This document shows positions 26,435-34,824 of a stretch of DNA of 64,000 bases, in pieces. Below the pieces are notes generated by a model. It was not told the origin of the DNA and searched no databases. It worked only from the letters and a program-made list of their open reading frames with translations. The first letter of the stretch is position 1. Each line of letters begins with the position of its first letter. A program made the position numbers and the translations under genes. The DNA comes from Streptomyces lucensis JCM 4490. GTDB lineage: Bacteria > Actinomycetota > Actinomycetes > Streptomycetales > Streptomycetaceae. The DNA is taken from the NCBI RefSeq assembly GCF_014650035.1, contig NZ_BMUE01000008.1:310001-374000 (forward strand). The letters run 5' to 3'.

Positions 26435-26743
26435 TCACCGGGAAAGGCCGGCGCGGCCGGTGCCGTCCTCGTACAGGCGCTGCCGCGCTCTGCCGGCGAT
26501 CCTGCGCAGGCCGGCACGCGTCTTGTTGACCGGCCGGGAGATGTCCGCGATCACTTGCATGGATTCGCCGAACTGCTCCAGGAGACCGGGCGTGGACGGG
26601 GCCCACGCTCCCTCGGGTGCGTACTGTTCGCCGATCGCCCTGCACGTGCTGAGGAGTTCGCCCATCAGACGGTGGAATTCGGCCACGTCCTCTTTGGTGA
26701 AATGGTCGTCGGTGAGGTGACGCCCGTTCTGCGGCGCGCGCAT
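26435..26743 (-). CDS. hypothetical protein (102 aa) under an AACGATnGTT promoter
   Basis: The ATG at 26743 has a strong ribosome site (AGGAGG, 8 nt upstream) and is preferred to an in-frame ATG 11 codons earlier. The product is soluble, mostly helical and basic at its C-terminus (KTRAGLRRIAGRARQRLYEDG). I do not recognise the family. A TTGACA -35 box 128 nt upstream overlaps the palindrome AACCATCGTT, with a second copy 21 bp further up. That is the same layout as the promoter ahead of the HU-like gene at 31437. Confidence 0.7.
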   Translation of the reverse strand: MRAPQNGRHLTDDHFTKEDVAEFHRLMGELLSTCRAIGEQYAPEGAWAPSTPGLLEQFGESMQVIADISRPVNKTRAGLRRIAGRARQRLYEDGTGRAGLSR

Positions 26744-26847
26744 CTGCGAGCCTCCTGCCAGGTGGTTGAACCGCAAAGGAATCGCTGGAGATCACGCGGT
26801 GCCGGCGGGTAGTTGACCATCCGTCAGCACGGGCTCCGTCGTCAGCA

Positions 26848-26905
26848 TCGTGCTATGGCCCGCGATCCACTGTCAACGATGGTTTTCAGCTGGCGAACGA
26901 TCGTT
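26848..26905 (-). promoter_or_regulatory. promoter with paired AACGATnGTT operators (minus strand)
   Basis: On the minus strand a perfect -35 TTGACA (26876-26871) and a weak -10 CACGAT (26852-26847, 18-nt spacer) drive the 102-aa gene. Palindrome copies lie at 26875-26884 (AACGATGGTT, overlapping the -35) and 26896-26905 (AACGATCGTT), 21 bp apart. Promoter and protein binding are inferred from sequence only. Confidence 0.55.
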
Positions 26906-26968
26906 GCGCGCCTTCGGGAGCGGTCGGTGCCGAGGCGTGGTGCCGCACCGATCGGGAATCAGGCGGTA

Positions 26969-27005
26969 AACGATCGTTGCTCCCGGGCCTGGCTGCCGGT
27001 AGCGT
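26969..27005 (+). promoter_or_regulatory. promoter and AACGATCGTT operator of the HTH-HExxH cassette
   Basis: A -35 TTGCTC (26977-26982), a 17-nt spacer and a -10 TAGCGT (27000-27005) fit a vegetative promoter for the regulator gene. The palindrome AACGATCGTT at 26969-26978 overlaps the first bases of the -35, a position suited to repression, possibly by the regulator itself. Confidence 0.5.
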
Positions 27006-27046
27006 GCCATGCACACGCTCAATCCGATCAGCCGCGAGTCCTCGGA

Positions 27047-27682
27047 GTGCACCCGGTGGTCCCCGTCCCGCATCTGTCAGTGACGCTCGCACGCCTTGAG
27101 GTACTGATACAGGAGCAGGGCATCGCACGCTCACACCTGCTCGACCCCGCTGAGCTGGCAGCCAGGACCGCCCTGCCCGAGGACACCGTCCGCACACTGC
27201 TGCAGGGCGGTGAACCACCCGAGGACACGGTCAACGACCGGGTCCGCGCGCGCGTCAAAACCCTTGCGGACGCGCATCTGAGGCGTTCCGGCAGGCGCAT
27301 GTCGGACCTCGCCGGCAGCATCTCCCGGAGTCTGGGCGTCTCCACGCTCTGGGCACGGAAGGTGTGTTCCGGCGAGAAGGTCCCGAGCGTGGAGCTGCTG
27401 CACGGCCTGGTGGGCTTCTTCGGAGTCGAGGGAGGCGAGGCGTTCTTCACCGCCCCGGCCTCCGAGGCCCTGGACCGGGCGCTTGTGCCCGTCCTCGCCG
27501 CGCTGCAGCCGGACGCGGACGAGCCGGGCGGCTCAGGTGATCTGCGGACCCTGGCGCTGACGGGATACGACGACGTCCGGGGCATCGCGCTACGTCAGGC
27601 GCGGGATCTGCCACCGGAACGCTGGAACGTGCTCACCGCGACACTGCAGGCCCTGCTGAAACTCGACGACGAAGACCGATGA
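27047..27682 (+). CDS. helix-turn-helix regulator of a HExxH/membrane/monooxygenase cassette
   Basis: This ~211-aa protein has two HTH-like segments: an N-terminal one (~12-65, LARLEVLIQEQGIARSHL...ALPEDTVRTLLQGGEPPED) and a second with RRMSDLAGSISRSLGVSTLWARKVCSGEKVPSVELLHGLVGFFGV, which is XRE/Cro-like. Two GTG starts are possible, 27047 and 27080, neither with a good ribosome site; transcription may begin close to them. The next gene encodes a HExxH protein, a pairing common in actinobacteria where the HTH partner is cleaved or controlled by an ImmA/IrrE-like protease. The palindrome over its promoter makes self-regulation plausible. Confidence 0.75.
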   Translation: MHPVVPVPHLSVTLARLEVLIQEQGIARSHLLDPAELAARTALPEDTVRTLLQGGEPPEDTVNDRVRARVKTLADAHLRRSGRRMSDLAGSISRSLGVSTLWARKVCSGEKVPSVELLHGLVGFFGVEGGEAFFTAPASEALDRALVPVLAALQPDADEPGGSGDLRTLALTGYDDVRGIALRQARDLPPERWNVLTATLQALLKLDDEDR

Positions 27683-27791
27683 ACATGCGATGGTCCAGTG
27701 CCCGGTCAGCCGGAAGGCATCGGTCGCCGGCCGGGGAGTCGGCTGCGGCCGGGGCAAGCGACGGTGTCCGGTGAGGGCCGGGTCGAGGGCG

Positions 27792-28382
27792 ATGCGGAGG
27801 CTGAGCGCTCGCCTGTTCGCCGCCGTCGTCGCCCCGGACGGTGACGAGGACGTCGTCGCGGCCGTCGGCAGGGCCGTCGAACAGGTGCGGGGCCGACCCG
27901 TACGGCTGCACGCCGTGGCATTCCCGCCGGAGATCGCCAGCGGGCTGTGGATCGACCGCGCCTCCCACGATGTGATCGCCTACGAGGAGAACACCGACCT
28001 CGACCATCAGCTGGTCATCATCGGGCATGAGGTATGGCACATGTTCGAAGGGCACTGCGGTTCCCTCACCGGACACGGTCCAGCCGCCTCACGCGCCGGG
28101 GAAGGGCAGATGCCGGGCGCCCTGCGCACCGTGGTGGCGTCCATCTGCGACGCGGACCCCGCCGGACCGCCGTCCGTGGAACAGACGGACACCGGGCTGC
28201 ACGTCGCCCTGCGGGCCGACGACCCCGACGTGGTCCGCCACGAGGAGGAGGCCGAGTTCTTCGGGTACAGATTCGCGACGGGGATGAAGGAGGCTCTGGC
28301 CGAAGCACGCTCCCTCGCGGACCCCGAACTCCTGGCCGACCGTATCCGCGTTTCCATGGTGCACCGCTTCCGCAGGCCGTGA
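27792..28382 (+). CDS. ImmA/IrrE-like (ParH-like) HExxH protein
   Basis: This 196-aa soluble protein carries a zinc-protease motif His79-Glu80-Val-Trp-His83 in IIGHEVWHMFEGH, preceded by GLWIDRASHDVIAYEENTDLDHQ, the layout of ImmA/IrrE peptidases. A third metal ligand could come from the HEEEAEFFGYRFATG segment near residue 156. Such proteins often cleave an HTH repressor encoded next door, and in Streptomyces they are often annotated as toxin components. ATG 27792 is used; an in-frame GTG at 27771 is an alternative. It lies 109 bp after the HTH gene and 54 bp before the membrane protein gene. Confidence 0.75.
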   Translation: MRRLSARLFAAVVAPDGDEDVVAAVGRAVEQVRGRPVRLHAVAFPPEIASGLWIDRASHDVIAYEENTDLDHQLVIIGHEVWHMFEGHCGSLTGHGPAASRAGEGQMPGALRTVVASICDADPAGPPSVEQTDTGLHVALRADDPDVVRHEEEAEFFGYRFATGMKEALAEARSLADPELLADRIRVSMVHRFRRP

Positions 28383-28436
28383 CCCGGTCACCGCCGCCCT
28401 GTCCCCTTCCCGCCCCGAGGAGATCTCCTCTCCACC

Positions 28437-29621
28437 ATGAGCCATGGACCCGACAACACGGCCTTCTACACCTGCGGTGCCGCACTGCTGCTCATCTGTC
28501 TGGTGAAGGTCCCCGCGCTCGTGCGGCGCGGTCGCGACATGCTGCTGAGTGCCGTGGTGCTGCTGCTCTTCGACGGCGGGCTGGTCTTCTTCTTCGCGGC
28601 GCCGGATTCGATCGCGACGATCAACCGAGTCACCGGAGTACCCAACTTCGCGGCCCCTTTCGCCTACTCGGCACTGGCCTTCTTCGGTGGGGCCAGCCTC
28701 CTGCTGATCATCAACTGGCGCCCGGCACCGCCTGATCGGACGCGTCGCGCCTCCCGGGTGTGCATCGCCGCCTACAGCCTCGCCATCATCGCGATCAACG
28801 TCCTCTTCTGGGTGGGGCACGCCCCCGTGGAGCAACTGACCCTCTTCGACTGGTACTACGCCGGCACTCCCTTCATCCGGGAGATGATCCTGACCTACCT
28901 CGTCGCCCAGGGCGTGGGCACCATGGCGACGAGCGTCCTGTGCTGGCGATGGTCGAGGGAAGTCACCGGGCTGCTCCGCGCCGGCCTGCGCATCCTGGCC
29001 GCGGGCTACGCGCTCCACGTGTGCTACGACGTCATCAAACTAGTGGCTGTGTACGGCCGTTGGACAGGCCACCGGTGGTCCTTCCTCGTCGACCAGGTGG
29101 CTCCGCAAGCCGCTGCCCCGTCCGCCGCGCTCGTCGTCTGCGGCTTCGGGCTTCCTCTCGCCGGGTCCAGGGTGGCCCGATCGGTGCGGTCCGTGACACA
29201 GCTGCGAGAACTCGGCCCGCTGTGGCGCGAGCTGAAACACGTGCCCACTCCGGGCGCGACACGTACCTCACTGCCCTGGTGGTCCTCGCCGGCGGTGCGG
29301 CTGACCCGCCGGAAGACCAGCATCTACGACGCTCTTCTCGCGCTGGTTCCGTACTACGACACCGCGGTGCACGAGCAGGTACGTCGTGCCGCACTCGACC
29401 ACGGCCACGAAGAGGCGGACGCGGAAGCGGCAGCGGAAGCGGCGATGGTCGTGGCCGCCTGCAGACGACGGCACCGACCGGGCGACGGCTTTGCGGGGAC
29501 CCCCGCGGCCGGGCCTTGGCGTCCCGGTGCCCTGGTTCCCTTGTCACGGGCCCTGTCCTCGCCCGTACTGTCGAGCCTTCGTGAGCACCCCGGTGCCCCG
29601 CAGAGAAAGCAGCCGTCATGA
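28437..29621 (+). CDS. MAB_1171c-like multi-pass membrane protein
   Basis: This 394-aa protein has seven hydrophobic segments in its first ~245 residues, then a cytosolic C-terminal domain (LRELGPLWRELKHVPTPG..., SIYDALLALVPYYDTAVHEQVRRAAL). This order, including the LWREL and (I/V)xDA(L) blocks, matches the MAB_1171c group of putative transporters that actinobacteria encode beside an HTH gene and a HExxH gene. The function is not established. The stop overlaps the monooxygenase ATG (ATGA), so the two are co-translated. Confidence 0.75.
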   Translation: MSHGPDNTAFYTCGAALLLICLVKVPALVRRGRDMLLSAVVLLLFDGGLVFFFAAPDSIATINRVTGVPNFAAPFAYSALAFFGGASLLLIINWRPAPPDRTRRASRVCIAAYSLAIIAINVLFWVGHAPVEQLTLFDWYYAGTPFIREMILTYLVAQGVGTMATSVLCWRWSREVTGLLRAGLRILAAGYALHVCYDVIKLVAVYGRWTGHRWSFLVDQVAPQAAAPSAALVVCGFGLPLAGSRVARSVRSVTQLRELGPLWRELKHVPTPGATRTSLPWWSSPAVRLTRRKTSIYDALLALVPYYDTAVHEQVRRAALDHGHEEADAEAAAEAAMVVAACRRRHRPGDGFAGTPAAGPWRPGALVPLSRALSSPVLSSLREHPGAPQRKQPS

Positions 29622-31024
29622 CCGAACCTCATCGGGCACCCACCCGTGCCGTCGTCATCGGGGGGAGCCTCGCGGGGATGCTCGCCGCGGCCGCCGTCAG
29701 GGACAGCGTCGAGAGCGTGGAGATCGTCGAAGCGCACGAGCTGCCGTCCGGGCCCGAGCCACGCGCCGGCGTCCCGCAGGCCGCGCACATCCACCCGTTG
29801 CTCTCGGGCGGCATGGACGCGATCGAGGCGCTGCTGCCCGGCACGGCCGATCGGCTGCTGGCCGCCGGAGCCAACCGGGTCCCCATGACGACGAACATGG
29901 TCTACTACTCCCCCGAGGGCTGGTACCGCCGCTGGCAGAACAGCACCCAGTACCTGATCGCCGCGAGCCGCGATCTGATCGACTCCGTCCTCCGGTCGCG
30001 CATCGGCGAGGACCCGCGGATCGCCTTCCGCTCACGGACCAGGGTCACCGGCCTGCTCGGCGGCGCTGACCGGGTCACCGGCGTCCGCCTCCGGACCCCC
30101 GACGGCACGGAATCCGAGCTGGCCGCCCGCCTCGTGATCGACGCCTCGGGCCGGTCGACGCGCACGCCGCGGTGGCTGACCGAACTGGGCGTCGACGGGC
30201 CGGCCGAGAGCCGCATCGATTCCGGCCTGGCCTACGCGAGCAGGATCTACCGGGCACCGGTCTGCACGCGCGACTGGCCCGTGGTCAACGTGCCGCCCGA
30301 CCCCCGGCGGCCGGGTGCGGCCGGCGGCATCGTCCCCATCGAGGGGAACCGCTGGCACGTCAGTCTCTCCGGCCCGCCGGGCATGCACCCCACCCGCGAC
30401 CCCGCGGACTTCGCCGCCTACGCGCGCGGCCTGCGCCACCCCGTCGTGGCCGATCTGCTGGCCCACGCCGAACCCCTCACCGACGTCACCGTCACGCACA
30501 CCACGGTCAACCAGCGCCACCACTACGAACGCCTCAGAGTCTGGCCCGAGGGGCTGATCGCCCTCGGAGACTCCGTGGCCGCGTTCAACCCCGTCTACGG
30601 TCACGGCATGTCGGTGGCGGCCCAAGGGGCGCTGGCACTGCGGCGGCTGACGGCCGATTCGGGACTGTCCCAGGGCCTGGCCCGGCGGGCCCAGCGGGCC
30701 ATCGCCCGCCCCGTGGACGTCGCGTGGTCGCTCGCCGTCGGGCAGGACATCCGCTACCCCGCCACCCAGGGGCACCGGCCCACCGTCGCCGACCGGCTCC
30801 TGCACCGCTACGTAGGCCGGCTGTCGCATACCGCGACGGGCAACTTCCGGGTCGCCACCGCTCTCACCGACGTCCTGACCCTCAAGGCGCCACCGGCCGG
30901 CCTGGTACGACCGGACGTGCTCCTCGCCGCGGTGATCGGCCCGCTGCGTCCCCGGCCGAGCGGACCGACGTTCACGGAGGAGGAACGTCAGCGCATGCGC
31001 GACGCGGGCATACCGCTGAAGTAG
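29618..31024 (+). CDS. FAD-dependent monooxygenase
   Basis: This 468-aa flavoprotein has an FAD-binding Rossmann motif VVIGGSLAGMLAA (~12-24), a middle strand VIDASGRSTRTPRWL, and the second FAD motif LIALGDSVAAFNPVYGHGMSVAAQGA near residue 310. It looks like the geranylgeranyl-reductase/PHBH superfamily. A hydrophobic C-terminal stretch follows. It is the last gene of the HTH-HExxH-membrane cassette (4-bp overlap upstream), suggesting the cassette controls or supports a redox modification of a lipid or small molecule. The substrate is unknown. Confidence 0.85.
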   Translation: MTEPHRAPTRAVVIGGSLAGMLAAAAVRDSVESVEIVEAHELPSGPEPRAGVPQAAHIHPLLSGGMDAIEALLPGTADRLLAAGANRVPMTTNMVYYSPEGWYRRWQNSTQYLIAASRDLIDSVLRSRIGEDPRIAFRSRTRVTGLLGGADRVTGVRLRTPDGTESELAARLVIDASGRSTRTPRWLTELGVDGPAESRIDSGLAYASRIYRAPVCTRDWPVVNVPPDPRRPGAAGGIVPIEGNRWHVSLSGPPGMHPTRDPADFAAYARGLRHPVVADLLAHAEPLTDVTVTHTTVNQRHHYERLRVWPEGLIALGDSVAAFNPVYGHGMSVAAQGALALRRLTADSGLSQGLARRAQRAIARPVDVAWSLAVGQDIRYPATQGHRPTVADRLLHRYVGRLSHTATGNFRVATALTDVLTLKAPPAGLVRPDVLLAAVIGPLRPRPSGPTFTEEERQRMRDAGIPLK

Positions 31025-31051
31025 CGGACGCCGCCCGGGGCATGGTCTTTC

Positions 31052-31108
31052 AACGATCGTTCATTTACCGAAACGATAGTTGACAGCCGTTGTGCGGCAC
31101 AGCACTAT
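31052..31108 (+). promoter_or_regulatory. promoter with paired AACGATnGTT operators, upstream of the HU-like gene
   Basis: AACGATCGTT (31052-31061) and AACGATAGTT (31072-31081) are 20 bp apart. The second runs into a perfect -35 TTGACA (31080-31085), and CACTAT (31103-31108) follows after 17 nt as a possible -10. It mirrors the promoter at 26848-26905. Confidence 0.55.
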
Positions 31109-31436
31109 CCAAGGCAGGTGAGGCATTCCCATCACGCACATGATGCCCACCGGAGTTCCCGGCCAGGAGTACCGCCCTGCCGCCGGTAAGGCCGCCGCTG
31201 TCGTCACTGCTCCGGGTTCCCCCACTCGGTGCACCACCGACGGCCTCGGCGGCGGGGTGCCGCTCGGATGGGGGGAGCGGCACCCCGACACCGCCGGGAA
31301 CGGCGGCCGGGCAGGGGCGCCCGGCCCCGCGGGCCGGAGCGGGCATCCAGACGGCCGTCCGGATGCGGTCGGCGTGGTCTGCCTCGATGGTGGGAGCAGC
31401 TGAACCGCCACGCCGATGCGACCGGGAAATGTGACC
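31109..31436 (+). other. 328-bp leader before the HU-like gene, possibly with a small ORF
   Basis: This stretch separates the AACGATnGTT promoter from the HU-like gene. An open frame at 31140-31403 (ATG-ATG start, 87 codons) has an AGGTGAGG about 17 nt upstream, too far to be convincing. Its third-position GC is lower than that of true genes here and its product is Gly/Pro/Ala-rich with no known motif. It is more likely an untranslated leader than a gene. Confidence 0.3.
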
Positions 31437-31703
31437 ATGGACAAAGCGCGACTGACCGAAGTGACCGCTCGCCGCACCGCCCAGTACTCGGACGGCCGGC
31501 AATTCGCCGCTGAGGACGTCGACCAGGTCCTCGACGCGCTCTTCGGCACGGTGGAGCATCCCGGGACGATCGCCGAGGCGCTCAAAGCCCAGCAGACGGT
31601 CGCCCTGGGCAGCTTCGGCAGCTTCCACGCCACCGACGACGGCGCGGCGGCGTTCCGGCCGGGCAAGGCCCTCACCGAGTACCTCCGCGACGAGACCGGA
31701 TGA
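31437..31703 (+). CDS. HU-family DNA-binding protein, compact form
   Basis: This 88-aa protein resembles HU: MDKARLTEVTARRTAQYSD at the N-terminus (helix-turn-helix), TVALGSFGSFHATDDG (beta-saddle start), and FRPGKALTEYL at the C-terminus. The long DNA-wrapping arm of ordinary HU is almost absent, since FGSF is followed within ~10 residues by the final strand. ATG 31437 is used; an in-frame ATG at 31416 would add 7 residues. A compact HU probably binds or bends DNA weakly. Confidence 0.72.
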   Translation: MDKARLTEVTARRTAQYSDGRQFAAEDVDQVLDALFGTVEHPGTIAEALKAQQTVALGSFGSFHATDDGAAAFRPGKALTEYLRDETG

Positions 31704-31822
31704 GTACGGCGGGCACGGACGGTGCCGTGCGCATGGACGTCGCCGGCTTCCCCGCCCCTTAGGGTGAGCTGCGGGGAAGCGAACACCGACGTGGACGAGC
31801 GGGTCACCGGGGGGACGAGGGC

Positions 31823-34711
31823 GTGGCGGGACTGGTTGGCAGATCGTCGGAACTCACGCGGCTGGACGACCTGCTCGCAGGTCTGGGGCGGTCGGGAGCG
31901 CCCCAGGTCGTCGACATCGCCGGTGAACCGGGTATCGGCAAGAGCAGGTTGCTCGACGAGGTGTGCGCGAGGGCCCGCCGGGCCGGGTTCACCGTGCTGC
32001 GTGGCCGGGCCGCCCAGTACGAACAGCATGTGCCCCTCCATCTGTTCACCGACGCGTTCGCCGACGCGGACGCCGCCGGGACGGCCGTGGGGCCGGCCTT
32101 CACCGAGGTGCGCTCGATGCTTTCGGGCATCCGGGAGGCGCCGGGCGACGGCCTCACCGCGAGTGCCTCCGTGCGCTTCGGGCTTCACGCGACGGTCGCC
32201 TCGTGTCTGACGGAACTGGGCGAGCGTGGCCTGGTGCTCGCCCTGGACGACCTGCACTGGGCCGATCCCGCGTCGCGTGAGCTCGTGGACCACCTGATCC
32301 GGCACCCCGCGCGGGGGCGCGTCCTGCTCGTGCTGGCCCGGCGGGTGCGGCAGACGCCCACGTCACTGGCCGCGGCGCTGATGCGCGGCGCCGACGGTGG
32401 GGCCGTGCTGCAGTTCGACCTGCAGCCGCTTTCCGAGCGGGACTCCGTCCTCGCGCTGGGCCCCTCCGTTCCCGAGGAGCGGGCCAGGCAGCTGCACGCC
32501 GCCAGCGGGGGCAACCCCCTGTACCTGCTCGCCCTGGTGCACGCGTACCGCACGGGGCCGCCGCCGCGCGGCCTCACCGCCGGCCTCCACTCCGACGCCC
32601 TGGACACAGCCGGTCTGCCCGGCGGCCTCGCGGCGCTGCTGCTCGACGAGTTGGCCACGCTCACCGGGCCGCAGCGGCACGTCGTCGAGGCGGTGGCGGC
32701 ACTCGGTGATCACGCCACCGCCTCGATGCTGGCCGCGGCGACCGGGCTGTCCTCGCGAGCCGTGGAGGACCTCACCGGCGTCCTGGCGGAGCGGGATCTG
32801 CTGCGCGCGGGGCCGGGGGGCCGTTGGGGGTTGCGTCATCCCCTGGTGCGGGCCCTGCTCCACGAGTCGACCGCCCCCGGCCGGCGTGCCGGGATCCACC
32901 GCGCGGCGGCGCGGGAACTGGCCCGCGCCGGCGCTCCCGCCACCGAGCGGGCCCACCATGTCGCACGGTCGCTGACCGGCTGGGACCCGCACGCCGCCGA
33001 GGTGCTCGTCGAGGCCGCCGCGCGCTTCGCGTCGACGGCGCCGGGCACGGCGGCCCATCTGCTGGACGTCGTGCTCACCCATATGCCGGACACCCCCGAC
33101 CGTGTCACGCGACGCGGTGAACTGGTCCTGGAGCGCGCCCGCGCCCTGGGCGTCAGCGGGAATCTCCGGGAGAGCCGGGACCTGCTGCACGCGCTGATCG
33201 AGACGTCCGGCAAGAGCCACCCCGATCTGCGTACGCGAGCCGTCGCCCAGTGCGCCGTGATGGAGCGGCACCTCGGCCACTCCCCCGAGGCCGCCGCCCT
33301 GCTGCGCCGGGAGCTCGCGCGGGATCCCGGCCCGTCCCCCGCCCAGTCGGTCTCGCTGCGGCTGGCCCTCGGCATGGCCGCCCTGCTGACCGCGTCCTAT
33401 CCGAAGGCCCGCGACGACGTCGCGCGGGCCGTGGCCGTCGCACGGGCCGACGACGACGCCGCCGCTGAGGCGGCGGCGCTGGCCCTGGCCGCCCTGGGCG
33501 AGGCCTACGAGGGCGAGACCGAGGCGGCCACCCGTTTCGCCGACGCCGCCGGAGCCCTGGCGGACGCGCTGACCGACCCGGGTCTCGCGGACCTGTGCGA
33601 GGCGCTGGTCTGGCTGGCGTGGGCGGAAACCGTGCTGGAGCGCTACGGTGACGCCGAGCGGCACATCGTGCGAGGGCTCGGCATAGCCCGCCGGGGCGGG
33701 CAGCTCCACGTGTTGCCGCATCTGCTGGCATGCAAGGCCTTCCTCCACGTCACCACCTGCCGTCTGCCGTCCGCGCTGGAGGCGGCCGAGGAGGCGGAGT
33801 CCATCGCCCGGGCCGCGGGCAGTGACGACCTCCTCGGGTTCGTTCTGGCCATCAAGACGCTGGCACTGCTGCTGGCCCGCCCGCTGGGGGACGGCAGCGC
33901 CCTGTCCGCCGGCACCGAGGCCACCGCCGCGGCGGGCCGGAGCCGGGGTTGGTGGTCGTCGCTGGCCTGGTGCATGCTCGGGCACGCGACCTTCGTGAGC
34001 GGCGACCCCCACGGTGCCCAGGAGGCCATCACCACGGCGGGCGGCGGCCCTGGACTGCCCCTGCTGCAGCCGTCGATCCGTCCGGGCCAGCTCGACACCC
34101 TCGCGGCGGCGGCGCTCGCCGCCGGTGACACCGCGGCGGCCGGCCGCTGGGTCGCGCAGGCGACGCGTGAGGCCGACCGGCTCGGCCTCGGCGGTCAGCG
34201 CGCGGCCGCCCTGCGCGCCGAGGCGACGCTGGCCGAGCACGAGGGCGACACCGGCAGGGCCGTGCGGCTCCTGGACGCCGCGGCGCAGGAGTACGCCCGC
34301 TGCGGCCAGACGCTGTGGGAGGCGTACTCCCTGCTGCGGGCGGCGCCGCTCGTGCAGCGCACCGGGCAGGGGGCGCGCGCCGCGGCGATGTGGCAGCGGG
34401 CCCACCGGCTCGCCGTGGCCGGGGGCGCCCGCCTGCTGGTGGACCTGGCCGAGCTGATCCGCCCCCAGGTGATGGCGGCGGGGCCCACGCCTGCGGTTCC
34501 GGCGCAGCTCGCCGAGCTGACCGCCCGTGAGCTGGAAGTGGCGGAGCTGGTGGCACGGGGGCTGAGCAACCAGGACATCGCCGCCCGGCTCCACCTCAGC
34601 CGGCGCACCGTCGAGACCCACCTGTCCTCGGTCTACCGCAAGGCGTCCGTGCCGTCCCGTGCGGCTCTCGCCGGCCTCTTGAACCGTGTCGGACTGGGCA
34701 CCGGTTCCTGA
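31823..34711 (+). CDS. large LuxR-family (LAL) transcriptional regulator
   Basis: This 962-aa ATP-binding regulator has an N-terminal AAA/STAND ATPase with Walker A GEPGIGKS near residue 35 and Walker B LVLALDDLHWADP. A long helical TPR-like repeat region follows, and a C-terminal LuxR helix-turn-helix (~897-955): LTARELEVAELVARGLSNQDIAARLHLSRRTVETHLSSVYRK. GTG 31823 has GACGAGG just upstream. LAL regulators usually switch on secondary-metabolite or degradation genes in response to a ligand. It stands alone, so its target is not obvious. Confidence 0.9.
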   Translation: MAGLVGRSSELTRLDDLLAGLGRSGAPQVVDIAGEPGIGKSRLLDEVCARARRAGFTVLRGRAAQYEQHVPLHLFTDAFADADAAGTAVGPAFTEVRSMLSGIREAPGDGLTASASVRFGLHATVASCLTELGERGLVLALDDLHWADPASRELVDHLIRHPARGRVLLVLARRVRQTPTSLAAALMRGADGGAVLQFDLQPLSERDSVLALGPSVPEERARQLHAASGGNPLYLLALVHAYRTGPPPRGLTAGLHSDALDTAGLPGGLAALLLDELATLTGPQRHVVEAVAALGDHATASMLAAATGLSSRAVEDLTGVLAERDLLRAGPGGRWGLRHPLVRALLHESTAPGRRAGIHRAAARELARAGAPATERAHHVARSLTGWDPHAAEVLVEAAARFASTAPGTAAHLLDVVLTHMPDTPDRVTRRGELVLERARALGVSGNLRESRDLLHALIETSGKSHPDLRTRAVAQCAVMERHLGHSPEAAALLRRELARDPGPSPAQSVSLRLALGMAALLTASYPKARDDVARAVAVARADDDAAAEAAALALAALGEAYEGETEAATRFADAAGALADALTDPGLADLCEALVWLAWAETVLERYGDAERHIVRGLGIARRGGQLHVLPHLLACKAFLHVTTCRLPSALEAAEEAESIARAAGSDDLLGFVLAIKTLALLLARPLGDGSALSAGTEATAAAGRSRGWWSSLAWCMLGHATFVSGDPHGAQEAITTAGGGPGLPLLQPSIRPGQLDTLAAAALAAGDTAAAGRWVAQATREADRLGLGGQRAAALRAEATLAEHEGDTGRAVRLLDAAAQEYARCGQTLWEAYSLLRAAPLVQRTGQGARAAAMWQRAHRLAVAGGARLLVDLAELIRPQVMAAGPTPAVPAQLAELTARELEVAELVARGLSNQDIAARLHLSRRTVETHLSSVYRKASVPSRAALAGLLNRVGLGTGS

Positions 34712-34824
34712 ACCGTGCCCGGTGTGCGACACGTAGCCGGTTACGTGTTTTCACTGAGGCCGCTTCTCCTGCCGCCGTCTATGTTCGGTCAGTCGAACGG
34801 ATCGAGCGGTGCAGAGGGGACTGT

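Noticed and set aside
31140..31403. 87-codon frame before the HU-like gene
   Set aside because: Ribosome site too far, third-position GC lower than in real genes, no motif; kept only as a weak possibility within the leader.
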